Source of the DNA: Marinobacter sp. DY40_1A1
Lineage (GTDB): Bacteria; Pseudomonadota; Gammaproteobacteria; Pseudomonadales; Oleiphilaceae
Direction of reading: 5' to 3'
Assembly (NCBI RefSeq): GCF_016597815.1
Contig: NZ_VCHA01000002.1
Coordinates: 372,001-436,000 of the forward strand
Length of the DNA: 64,000 nucleotides
Below are positions 18,411-26,922 of the stretch, one piece after another. The translations under genes were made by a program, and so were the position numbers. The notes under the pieces were generated by a model. The model saw only the letters and a program-made list of their open reading frames with translations. It was not told where the DNA came from and did not search any database. The stretch's first letter is position 1; each line of letters opens with the position of its first letter.

Positions 18411-19118
18411 TTATAAATTAGCGCCGGCCTGTACCAGCAGCATTTCCAGATCCTGATGGTTATTTGCGCGAGCCACGTCGAGCGCTGTTTCACCATTCTC
18501 TGCCCGGAAGTTTACATCTGCTCCTGCAGCAAGCAGCATTTCTGCAGTGAGCAGGTCTCCAGTGGCAACCACTTTCATCAGCAGTGACTCCCCATCCTGG
18601 CTGACATTCACATTCGCCCCAGCGGTCAGAAGTATTTTCACGACCGAGAGCTGCCCCGTCTCCGCAGCGCGCATAACCGGTGTATAGCCCTTCAGGTCCG
18701 TCGCGTTTACCTTGGCACCAGCAGACAGCAGCAAACGTGTCAGCCGGCGATCACCTTGCTCTGCAGCAACCATTAACGGCGTAACCTGATCGCTTTCAGC
18801 AAGATCGGAATTTGCACCCTGGCTTAACAAGTACCACACGACACGATCCGCCTTTGCTTGCACTGCCGCCATTAGCGGTGTGCCGTTTCCTGTCAGCGTA
18901 TTCAGCGGCGCACCGGATTCCTTCAGCTTTTTGACTGCATCAAAGTCTGCTTTCGCTGCTGCTCGATAGAGATCTGATCCCAACGCGATTTCTGCCTGTT
19001 GACCCAGATTGGCAGGAGCCTCTCTTGAAGCACATCCGGTCACAGCAACGAGGCCTGACGCCAGTAAAAAAACAGATAGCAGGAGCGATTGGTGGGAGAA
19101 GCCGATTCCCTTGGCCAT
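18411..19118 (-). CDS. Ankyrin-repeat lipoprotein
   Basis: 235-residue protein. A hydrophobic leader ends in the lipobox VTGC (Cys about 29, next residue Ala), predicting an outer-membrane lipoprotein. Five to six ankyrin repeats follow, recognisable by TPLMAAVQAKADRVVWYLLS, TPLMVAAEQGDRRLTRLLL, TPVMRAAETGQLSVVKILL and TALDVARANNHQDLEMLL. These are protein-protein interaction repeats; partner and function are unknown. The gene ends 21 bases from the convergent crotonase gene. Confidence 0.88.
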   Translation of the reverse strand: MAKGIGFSHQSLLLSVFLLASGLVAVTGCASREAPANLGQQAEIALGSDLYRAAAKADFDAVKKLKESGAPLNTLTGNGTPLMAAVQAKADRVVWYLLSQGANSDLAESDQVTPLMVAAEQGDRRLTRLLLSAGAKVNATDLKGYTPVMRAAETGQLSVVKILLTAGANVNVSQDGESLLMKVVATGDLLTAEMLLAAGADVNFRAENGETALDVARANNHQDLEMLLVQAGANL

Positions 19119-19188
19119 AACGAGCAGTCTCTATCAGGTAAGTGTGGCCTATTCTGAGCAGGTGGCCCTGATAATTAAATCGAGCGGG

Positions 19189-21345
19189 TCACAACTCTGG
19201 CCCCTTCTGCAGAAGTTCACGGGTAACCTGGCGTAAACGATCCTCGCCATCCCGCTGTCCTGAGCATAACCCTTCGCGCTGAAGCTCCCCCCAACTCTCG
19301 TTTTGAAGCACTGCCCGACACCACAAAGTCGCCTCATCATGCCGTCGAAGCCAACTTGAAACGCCGGAAACCATGCTTAGCTCCCGCAAAACCGGAAGCA
19401 TCAGCTGAAAGCCCCTGTACCCTGCCGAGAAATTCTGCAGGTCCCGGATGTCTGCAGCATCCGGCCTGCGCCCTGATGGCAGGCCAGCGGTTATCTCAAG
19501 CAGCAATTCCGGCTCCAGATCTTTCCAGTTCAGTGGCACCAGCGTCAGCCAGTGTCGCGCCAGCCGGTCTCGCACCTGCGGAACCAAAGTGGCTGCTCCT
19601 GCGCTGTGAGCCAGAACCATCTGTACCGAATACTCCCCGCTGGTAGCCTCCTGCTGCAGCCCAGCGCGCGCAAATTCCAGTCCGCAGGATGCCCAAAAGG
19701 CGTAAAGGTCGGAATTGCCGCCGAAACTGGTGCCCGTAAAATCCAGGCCTTCGAGCTCTGCACTCTTGGCCGCTTCATCAACCAGCCAACTCCCAAGACC
19801 AAAGCGCCGGGCAGGAGCCGATACCGCAATGCGGATAATTCGCAAACCTCGCTGGCTGGCCGCTTCCGGGAACCCACTATGACTGGCCAGAGACTGGGGC
19901 AGAAGATGCCCTCGCACCCGGCGCCTGCCGCTGGCAACCAACGCTGCCAAATCGTTACTCAGCCCGCCCTCCACAGCGCCCCATAGCACGCCCAGAGTCT
20001 GTCCATTCACAGTGGCTCGCCAGCTTCTGGCGGCAGGATCATCCAGCCACTGCCGGAGATCTGCAGGCGTTGTGCGGTAATGGGCGTCCACCAGCAAGCC
20101 AAATGCCTCCGCCAGCTCTGCCTCGGAAGCCCGGGCTGGCTGCCAGGGCTCAATCATGACTTGGTTCGCCGCTGTATCTGCCAGCTCAACTGGCTGGTGC
20201 TCGGCACCCAACAGGAAAAGATCAGATATGAGGGTTTCCAGCGGGTCTCCGTCTGCCCAGCGCACTGGTTCAGACAGCGTTTGCGACTGCCACTGGGGCG
20301 TTTTCTCATCGAGTATCTGGCGAAAGCGGATAGCAAACCCACGCCCGGCACCCTCATAGCCATGCACAGTGGATGCAAAAGCTACCCGCGGCCAACCCAA
20401 AAGAGCACGCCTTAACAAAGGCACAGGGATAGCGGCAGCCTCATCCACCATCACCACCTCAGCCTCCGGCTTTTCCCGCAACAAATCCCGGATCGGCAAA
20501 AAGCGCAGTCGAGCGCCTGTCACGGTTTCAATCAGATCCTTGCCCGCCTCCAGTACGTCTGCGCCCAGGGTTTCCCGGGCATGCTTGAACAGGCTGTTTA
20601 CATTATCTCTAGAAGGGGCGGTTACCAGAATGTTCCGGCGACCCTGTTGCAGCAGTTGTGCCGCAGCCATTCCCAAAGCCGCAGATTTTCCTCGGCCCCG
20701 ATCGGCTGTAACCACCATTGGCCGACGCCTGCGCCCAAGCCCGAAAGCCACCAGCTTACGGATCAGCTCTTGCTGATCCGGTGTTGTGGTTACAGTAAAC
20801 TCAGACGTCACTCTGGGCAGCTCCGGCAGAACCAACACCTGAGGCGAACCGAGCTGCACCCGGATCACCGACGAATCTTTCGCCAGAATGCCCGCCATTC
20901 GCTTCGCAAAAGGATGCGACTCATCGTGATCCAGACCCGTTCGGGAATAATCCGGATCAGCAAAATGCCCCCACTCCTCCAGCGAAGGCATCAACCAGAA
21001 CAACAAACCACCCGCCTTCAGCGTGCCCGAAAGCGCTGCAAACCCATCCGGCGGATTGCCCCGCCAGCCATCCCATACAATGACCGACGTTTCCCGACCC
21101 AGCCACTGGCGCGTCTTAGCGGACTCAATACTGGTCAGGCGACTGTCCGGGGCATCACCAGCCCCTCCAACCCAAAGCCCGCCTTCCAACTCCAAAGCTG
21201 GCAGCAGTGCCTGCAACCACTGCGTGGCAGGATCACGAGCCCCTTCCACCAACACCAGCCGCCGCTGCCCTGCAGCCGCAAGTTCGGCTTGAAGAGAACG
21301 CCATGCGTCCAGGTCTGGCGAAAAGGTTTCTGTTTCAGGACTCAT
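19189..21345 (-). CDS. tmcA: tRNA(Met) cytidine acetyltransferase TmcA
   Basis: 718-residue enzyme that acetylates the wobble cytidine 34 of elongator tRNA-Met. An N-terminal DUF1726-like domain is followed by a helicase-like ATPase (VVTADRGRGKSAALGMA near residue 205, MVDEAAAIPVPLL near residue 300), a GNAT domain (IRIAVSAPARRFGLGSWLV, ending in GTSFGGNSDLYAFWASCG), and a C-terminal tRNA-binding part. Its ATG overlaps the stop of the upstream DUF2237 gene by one base (TAATG), so translation is probably coupled. Confidence 0.94.
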   Translation of the reverse strand: MSPETETFSPDLDAWRSLQAELAAAGQRRLVLVEGARDPATQWLQALLPALELEGGLWVGGAGDAPDSRLTSIESAKTRQWLGRETSVIVWDGWRGNPPDGFAALSGTLKAGGLLFWLMPSLEEWGHFADPDYSRTGLDHDESHPFAKRMAGILAKDSSVIRVQLGSPQVLVLPELPRVTSEFTVTTTPDQQELIRKLVAFGLGRRRRPMVVTADRGRGKSAALGMAAAQLLQQGRRNILVTAPSRDNVNSLFKHARETLGADVLEAGKDLIETVTGARLRFLPIRDLLREKPEAEVVMVDEAAAIPVPLLRRALLGWPRVAFASTVHGYEGAGRGFAIRFRQILDEKTPQWQSQTLSEPVRWADGDPLETLISDLFLLGAEHQPVELADTAANQVMIEPWQPARASEAELAEAFGLLVDAHYRTTPADLRQWLDDPAARSWRATVNGQTLGVLWGAVEGGLSNDLAALVASGRRRVRGHLLPQSLASHSGFPEAASQRGLRIIRIAVSAPARRFGLGSWLVDEAAKSAELEGLDFTGTSFGGNSDLYAFWASCGLEFARAGLQQEATSGEYSVQMVLAHSAGAATLVPQVRDRLARHWLTLVPLNWKDLEPELLLEITAGLPSGRRPDAADIRDLQNFSAGYRGFQLMLPVLRELSMVSGVSSWLRRHDEATLWCRAVLQNESWGELQREGLCSGQRDGEDRLRQVTRELLQKGPEL

Positions 21346-21722
21346 TAACTGAGGTCTATTCCATGAGACTTCAGATCACCAAGATCACAGTGCGCCAACG
21401 CCGCCTGATGCGTTGCACGCAACCGCACCCGAGGGGCCTTGCCCGCCTCAAAAGCTTCATGCCAGCGAGCTGCACACAGGCACCAGCCGTCTCCGGCTTT
21501 CAGGCCGGGGAACCCGAACGCAGGCACTGGCGTGCTCAGGTCGTTCCCACGAGACTTGGAGAACTCCAAAAACTCGGCGGTCATCACAACACATACAGTA
21601 TGCGATCCGTGATCATCCGGCCCTGTATTGCAGCAGCCATCCCGGTAAAAGCCGGTTTCCGGATCGGTGCTACAGGTTTCCAGCTTTTCCCCAAGTACGT
21701 TTATCGATTTTTCAGTTTCCAT
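21345..21722 (-). CDS. DUF2237 family protein
   Basis: 125-residue protein matching DUF2237: NVLGEKLETCSTDPETGFYRDG, a cluster of histidines and cysteines (GCCNTGPDDHGSHTVC), and GDGWCLCAARWHEAF near residue 78. The biochemical role is unknown; the conserved Cys/His pattern might bind metal, which is inference. It is the first gene of a two-gene unit whose stop overlaps the tmcA start, and it lies downstream of hairpin copy 2. Confidence 0.88.
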   Translation of the reverse strand: METEKSINVLGEKLETCSTDPETGFYRDGCCNTGPDDHGSHTVCVVMTAEFLEFSKSRGNDLSTPVPAFGFPGLKAGDGWCLCAARWHEAFEAGKAPRVRLRATHQAALAHCDLGDLKSHGIDLS

Positions 21723-21750
21723 GTTTACTCTCTCCGGCTTTGGGAGTTAG

Positions 21751-21855
21751 CAGCGAGGCAGAACCTTCTCCAAAATACGCTGTGAATACATCCATGTACG
21801 CTCGGCTCCGCCATCCATGGCTCCGCACGATTTTGGAGAAGGTTCTGCCTCGCTG
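21751..21855. repeat. Long hairpin element, copy 2
   Basis: Perfect 25-base arms (21751-21775 and 21831-21855) around a 55-base core. Read on the minus strand, the core matches copies 3 and 4 with only a few changes; the invariant 25 bases are 21804-21828. The internal hairpins are GCCATGGATGGC and TACATGGATGTA. The arms are unrelated to those of other copies except CTCCAAAA/TTTTGGAG at the core edge. This copy sits between divergent genes, so termination cannot be its only role. Confidence 0.9.
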
Positions 21856-21947
21856 CCCTCCAACTAATGAGGTGGATTCGCTTAGTTAATCAGCCATGTT
21901 AACGGCACAGGTACCCGTGCTACCAGTTGGCCAGTACAATAGCACCT

Positions 21948-24227
21948 ATGCCAACAAAGACCCTTGAATCCCCCGCCCTTGATCTGCCTGATTTTCTCAC
22001 CGACGAACAACGGGCGATTATTACCGCCGGCTACGAGCACTCGGTAATCACAGCTGTCGCCGGCAGTGGAAAAACCTCCACGCTGGCCTGGCGCATTCGC
22101 TACTTGCTGCAGCAAGGGCACGACCCTGCGCGCATGTTGGTGTTGATGTTTAACCGCAGCGCTCGGGTGGATTTTGAGCGCAAGCTTCAAGAGGTGTGTC
22201 ACCAAAGCGGGTTAGTACTGCCTGAAATACGCACTTATCACGCCATGGGGCTGCGACTGTATAAGCGGTTTGTTCAGGAAGGTTACCTGCCGGGGTTCTC
22301 TGAAAAAATACTGACCGAGCAGGAAATCAGCTTTCAGGTCTGGCTGTTAATACGGAGGCTGGCGCCAGAAGATCTGGCGGATGAGATAAGGCGCAACAAG
22401 AAAGATTTTGTAGAGACAGCCACCGGGTTTATCGACATGGTGAAAACCACCCTGTCGCCCGCCGAAATAGTGTTTGAAGATCTGGGCTACTCAGAAAAAC
22501 ACCGATACCTGATTGATCTGTTTCACAGCTTCGAGCAGTGGCGCAAAGGACAAAGCCGGATCAGTTTTTCCGATATGCTGTACGAACCGGTGATGGCCAT
22601 ACACCAGAACCCACCGTTACAACGGTTGGTGGGTAACAAGATGGATCTGATTCTGGTGGACGAGTATCAGGACACCAACGAAATTCAGCACCTGCTGCTG
22701 CGTTATGTGGCAGGCGATCGGGCCCGGGTAACCGTGGTGGGAGATCCGGACCAGACTATTTACGAATTCCGCGGTGCCAAGCCGGAGTTCATTCTCAAGC
22801 GCTTCAGCGACGAGTTTGAAAGCCCGCTGGAACAAACCCTCAGCTACACCTTCCGCTATGGCCATCGCGTGGCTCTGCTGGCCAACCATCTGATTTGCCA
22901 CAACACCGGGCGCAAGGATGTGCTGTGCCATTCCCACCCTTCCACGCCAGCCACGGAGATTGCTCTGCATCGGGTGGAGAATGACGCGGATGCCGTACTA
23001 CAGATACTTGGCGAGGAACCAGAGAGCGCACTGGCCGATACTGCGATTCTGTTCCGGGTCTGGAGCCAGAGTGTGCCTATCGAGCTAAAGTTGCTGGCAC
23101 AGCAGATTCCCTATCGCATTGATGCGGGCAAAGGGGCACTGTTCAGTCGCGAAGTTCAGGCCATCACAGCGTTGCTGAAAGTGGTGTCCGGCGCGCTGGA
23201 AAAACTGCCGAAAGAAGACCGGTTGGAACTGGCCCGCCAGCTTCTGCGCTTCCCTCATGTTGGCCTTAAAGAGCCGGAGTTGGAGCAGTTGGCCCGTTTT
23301 CTCGCGGGGTTCGCCGGTGGCTGGCACGAGCGCTTGCTGGCACTGGATTTTGGTGCACTGGCGCCCATGGCGGCGCGCAAACTGCGCAAGCTGGGTGAGG
23401 TTCTGGAACAATTGCGCGGTTATTCAGGCCCGGCAGCAGGGTTGATTACTGTCTACGCAGAGCACACCGAGTTGTATGAGGGTGTTCGCAGCCTGGCGCT
23501 GACCTATGACAGCGCGGAGGAACGCATTGATACCATTCACGGCTTCCGTGAATACCTGAAAGGCCTGGGTGCCGACGCACAAGGGGCGCTTGCCCACCTC
23601 AAAGCCCTGCGCCAACAGGCCAATGAAAAGCAGGGCGGTGCGGGGGTTTTGCTGTCCACCATACATCGCACCAAAGGCCTGGAATGGCAGAGGGTAATCA
23701 TACCCGGCCTGCAGGAGAAGTATCTCCCACACAGCCCGCGCCCACAGGACGATGCCCGGGCCATTCTCGAAAGCGAACGGCGGCTGTTGTACGTTGCCAT
23801 GACACGCACCCGGCAATCACTGCATCTGATCACGCGCCCAGTGAGCAAGCAGCCCCATCTGGATGGCGATCAGGGGCCCAGTCGGTTTGTGGAAGAATTC
23901 TGTTTTGATCTGGCGACGGAGTTCGGGTGTTGGCTGGATGAACGGACGCCAGATTCCGATCACTCACTGACACTGACAGCCCCCCTCACGCCAGTGAGCT
24001 CACGCTATGCACTACAGGAAGGCGTAACCCTGGAAGGCGGCGTTCATACAAATACAAACCGCACCTCTCCCCTATGGCATCAATCACGCCTCAGTCATTC
24101 CATTTTCGGAACAGGTACTGTTGTTGCTGAAGACGAGGGTTCTTTTGAGGTGCATTTTAATGGCGGTGAAAAAATGAACTTCAGTAAAAAAAGTGCACAT
24201 CTCTATTTCAGCCTTCCACCCTCGTAA
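21948..24227 (+). CDS. UvrD/Rep-type superfamily 1 DNA helicase
   Basis: 759-residue helicase, distinct from UvrD at 5358-7523. Motif I AVAGSGKTST near residue 38, motif II LVDEYQDTN, motif III VVGDPDQTIYEFRG, motif V LLSTIHRTKGLEWQ and motif VI LYVAMTRTRQSLH are intact. The end (SHSIFGTGTVVAEDEGSFEV) is a Tudor-like tail of the kind UvrD uses to touch RNA polymerase. An in-frame TTG at 21927 is a weaker start. A TACAAT eight bases before ATG 21948 could give an almost leaderless transcript. Confidence 0.9.
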   Translation: MPTKTLESPALDLPDFLTDEQRAIITAGYEHSVITAVAGSGKTSTLAWRIRYLLQQGHDPARMLVLMFNRSARVDFERKLQEVCHQSGLVLPEIRTYHAMGLRLYKRFVQEGYLPGFSEKILTEQEISFQVWLLIRRLAPEDLADEIRRNKKDFVETATGFIDMVKTTLSPAEIVFEDLGYSEKHRYLIDLFHSFEQWRKGQSRISFSDMLYEPVMAIHQNPPLQRLVGNKMDLILVDEYQDTNEIQHLLLRYVAGDRARVTVVGDPDQTIYEFRGAKPEFILKRFSDEFESPLEQTLSYTFRYGHRVALLANHLICHNTGRKDVLCHSHPSTPATEIALHRVENDADAVLQILGEEPESALADTAILFRVWSQSVPIELKLLAQQIPYRIDAGKGALFSREVQAITALLKVVSGALEKLPKEDRLELARQLLRFPHVGLKEPELEQLARFLAGFAGGWHERLLALDFGALAPMAARKLRKLGEVLEQLRGYSGPAAGLITVYAEHTELYEGVRSLALTYDSAEERIDTIHGFREYLKGLGADAQGALAHLKALRQQANEKQGGAGVLLSTIHRTKGLEWQRVIIPGLQEKYLPHSPRPQDDARAILESERRLLYVAMTRTRQSLHLITRPVSKQPHLDGDQGPSRFVEEFCFDLATEFGCWLDERTPDSDHSLTLTAPLTPVSSRYALQEGVTLEGGVHTNTNRTSPLWHQSRLSHSIFGTGTVVAEDEGSFEVHFNGGEKMNFSKKSAHLYFSLPPS

Positions 24228-24391
24228 CATGTTGTCTGGTAGAGCTTACCGCACCGGACACAAGTACATTTCCTAATGTAAGCTTAATTATCAATTCTTT
24301 GTTTTTTGTAGTTCTTTAGCTTAAATTGCATAGATAAGTGAGCATCCTGATTACTCAGTATGCTTAATAATAACCGAACAGGAGGTTCTGC

Positions 24392-25606
24392 ATGAACATC
24401 ATGCGCCCTATCGCAATGGCCGCCATCGCCGGCACTCTTGCTACCCCAGCCTTGGCTGACCGCACAGAGACGGTTTATATCAACCCTTTTGCCGCTTTCC
24501 AACTTTTTGATGATGACCGTGATCTGAGCGAGACCGGCACGTTTGGTGCCGGACTGGAATACCGCTTCAGACCAAATTGGGCGGTCGAAGCCATTTATTC
24601 GCGCGCAGATGCAGACCGAAAATACGTAGACGGCTCTTCTGATTTTGAAGAGATTCGCATTGACGGCATCTACTACTTCGCACCTCAAGACAAAGCGTGG
24701 AACCCATACGTCTCTGTTGGCGCCGGGCATGCCGAGTTTGGCAAGGGCGATACCATCAGCTATAGCACAACGGGCACTGACCATGATGAAACCCGCGTAA
24801 ACGTGGGTACTGGTTTCCGTTATAACGTATCAGATTCAGTATCTATTCGTGGCGACCTGCGTGAGTTCCACGGCATCGATGACAGCACCTTTGATACCCA
24901 GGTGTCTCTCGGTATCAGCTTTGCGTTCAATCGCACTGTTGCTGGAACGCCAGCGCCTGCACCTCAGCGCGTGGCTGATTCAGACGGCGACGGCGTACCC
25001 GATTCCCGTGATCAGTGCCCCAACACCCCAGCTGGCGCAACCGTTGACAGCACTGGCTGTGAGCCAGACGCAGATGGCGATGGCGTAGCCGATGCTCGTG
25101 ATGCCTGCCCTAACACTCCGGCAGGTGCCCAGGTAGACAGCCGCGGTTGTGAACTGGATAGCGATAACGACGGTGTAGTTGATAGCCAGGACCTCTGCCC
25201 GAACACTCCTGCCGGCGCCACAGTAGACGCAACCGGTTGTGAAGGCGTAACCGAAACCATCGAGACCTTTACCATTGAGGTTCAGTTCCCGACCAACAGC
25301 TCTGTAATCGGTAATAGCTACGATGCGGAAATTCGCCGTGTTGCAGACTTCCTGAATGAGAACCCCGAGACCATCGTGGAAATTGCTGGCCACTCCGATA
25401 ACACCGGTAAGGCAAGCTACAACCTGTTCCTGTCACAGCGTCGTGCTGAAGCCGTTGCAGGCCGCCTGACTGGTCCTCTGGGAGTAGATCCCGCCCGCGT
25501 GAGCGCCAAAGGCTATGGCATTGAAGAGCCCGTTGCCACTAACGCCACCGCCGCTGGCCGTGCTGAAAACCGTCGGGTTGAAGCGCGTATTCAGGTTCGT
25601 CGTTAA
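24392..25606 (+). CDS. OmpA-family outer membrane protein with thrombospondin type 3 repeats
   Basis: 404-residue protein: signal peptide MNIMRPIAMAAIAGTLATPALA, an eight-stranded beta-barrel (about 23-185), a proline-rich hinge, three tandem calcium-type repeats (DSDGDGVPDSRDQCPNTPAG and two variants, about 193-285), and a C-terminal OmpA peptidoglycan-binding domain with EIAGHSDNTGKASYNLFLSQ. It anchors the outer membrane to peptidoglycan. Each calcium-type repeat has one to two cysteines that may form disulfides. AGGAGG precedes the ATG, and an intrinsic terminator follows. Confidence 0.92.
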   Translation: MNIMRPIAMAAIAGTLATPALADRTETVYINPFAAFQLFDDDRDLSETGTFGAGLEYRFRPNWAVEAIYSRADADRKYVDGSSDFEEIRIDGIYYFAPQDKAWNPYVSVGAGHAEFGKGDTISYSTTGTDHDETRVNVGTGFRYNVSDSVSIRGDLREFHGIDDSTFDTQVSLGISFAFNRTVAGTPAPAPQRVADSDGDGVPDSRDQCPNTPAGATVDSTGCEPDADGDGVADARDACPNTPAGAQVDSRGCELDSDNDGVVDSQDLCPNTPAGATVDATGCEGVTETIETFTIEVQFPTNSSVIGNSYDAEIRRVADFLNENPETIVEIAGHSDNTGKASYNLFLSQRRAEAVAGRLTGPLGVDPARVSAKGYGIEEPVATNATAAGRAENRRVEARIQVRR

Positions 25607-25638
25607 TTCGGCAATAGTCTGAACACAGGCAAATGAAG

Positions 25639-26922
25639 TCAGCAAAGGCGCCCTCGGGCGCCTTTCTTTTTGACCGCATCCAGCAACAAATTTCTCGGTG
25701 TCAGCGATCGATCACAAAAACGACCGAGCCGCACACAGTAGTCCTGCTCCTCCAGATAAACCGCGTAATCCAGCACCAACCATAATTCCAAAGGCCGGCG
25801 AAAAAGATGTCGGATAAGCTCATAGCGGCGAACTTCCCGGTGGCGGTGCACGCCATAGGCAAGCCAGAACTCGAAATCCGTGTTTGCCGGTAAACAAAGC
25901 TGCTTTTTACTGGCGACCCAATGGCAAAACTCAGGGAAGCCTTTTTGAATGAGACCTGGTGGATACGAAGGCACGGGAAGGTATTGATCCACGCCCCGCA
26001 GGTCTCTCTGAAGACCGTCAAAGCCCAGGCGCCACTGACTTAACGTTCTTGTTTGCTGTCTGACTCCGGCCGGAGCTGTTACCGTTTCCCTTACTGCCAG
26101 GCGCAGGTCGCTGCGGTCCAGTACAAGCTTCGGCTCATGGGTAGCCGCACTTTCTGAAAGAACCGTATAAATGCCCTCAACGGTTTTGTGAAAGCAACAC
26201 GGTGACACACTTAGTCGTGTTAGCTCAGCAACAACGCCCCGCTTCAGCAATTGCCGGTGCAAGTCTCCACAGGCATGGAGTGCGACCCCGTGAACGTTCT
26301 CGGGAACGGGCAAATCCTTCGCCATCACATCCTGGCAGTCTATTTGAACTGCATCCGCGAAACGCGCGGCAAGCCGATTGCCCTCGGCGACCAGTTCCGG
26401 ATTCCATTCATAGCCTGCCACGTCGTTTTGGCTCTGCGCAGCCAGGGTTCGAGCCAGGTGCCCCTTGCCACAGCACCAATCCAGAATCGGTTGCTGCAGA
26501 GGCTTCAGCGCGGCAGCAAATGCACCCGCCTGCTCGCGCTTACGCCCGGGCATATCGGTTGCCCTGACTTCCGGCAGCGTTGCTGCCAAAACATCTGAAT
26601 ACTCCGGTGCCAAGTCTGGATAATCCGTCAGAGGGGCATACAGAGCCAGATCAGGCACATATCGGGAAGCGATGTCTGCCAGCTTTTGAGGCTCATCGTC
26701 CAGCTCAGCGCATTCGTCACCGGTGAGCCCTGCAATCATCTGCGCGAGCCCGGGATGGCTTTCAACCCAGGCTGGTCGCAGCTCCGTAAACGGAGCTGGC
26801 TGCCAGATGGAACGATGTTTTATCAACCAATCATTGAGGGTTTGCCACCGAGAAAAGAAGCTCTCGGTGGGCGCGCGAGCAGTCACTCCTGATAGCGTCC
26901 CGGGCGGAATGCATCCAGGCAA
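25639..26922 (-). CDS. SAM-dependent methyltransferase (METTL25-like / Methyltransf_32)
   Basis: Up to 427 residues. A class I methyltransferase core shows motif I ILDWCCGKGHLARTLA near residue 147, an acidic residue in VAGYEWNPE, and VALHACGDLHRQLL; SPCCFHKT follows. This combination resembles the methyltransferase-domain family that includes METTL25 and its bacterial relatives; the substrate is unknown. The ATG at 26922 overlaps the D-amino acid dehydrogenase 3' end by 40 bases. A GTG at 26886, overlapping that gene's TGA stop as GTGA, is an alternative start 12 residues in. Confidence 0.8.
   Translation of the reverse strand: MPGCIPPGTLSGVTARAPTESFFSRWQTLNDWLIKHRSIWQPAPFTELRPAWVESHPGLAQMIAGLTGDECAELDDEPQKLADIASRYVPDLALYAPLTDYPDLAPEYSDVLAATLPEVRATDMPGRKREQAGAFAAALKPLQQPILDWCCGKGHLARTLAAQSQNDVAGYEWNPELVAEGNRLAARFADAVQIDCQDVMAKDLPVPENVHGVALHACGDLHRQLLKRGVVAELTRLSVSPCCFHKTVEGIYTVLSESAATHEPKLVLDRSDLRLAVRETVTAPAGVRQQTRTLSQWRLGFDGLQRDLRGVDQYLPVPSYPPGLIQKGFPEFCHWVASKKQLCLPANTDFEFWLAYGVHRHREVRRYELIRHLFRRPLELWLVLDYAVYLEEQDYCVRLGRFCDRSLTPRNLLLDAVKKKGARGRLC
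25644..25670 (+). terminator. Intrinsic terminator after the OmpA gene
   Basis: Ten-base stem AAAGGCGCCC / GGGCGCCTTT with a two-base loop, followed by CTTTTT. It overlaps the 3' end of the convergent methyltransferase gene, whose last codons form part of the stem. Confidence 0.9.

Noticed and set aside
20581..21348. 255-residue plus-strand reading frame
   Set aside because: Antisense of tmcA; low-complexity Arg/Gln-rich product.
24970..25245. Tandem repeat resembling a CRISPR-like array
   Set aside because: The periodicity comes from three coding thrombospondin type 3 repeats in the OmpA protein.
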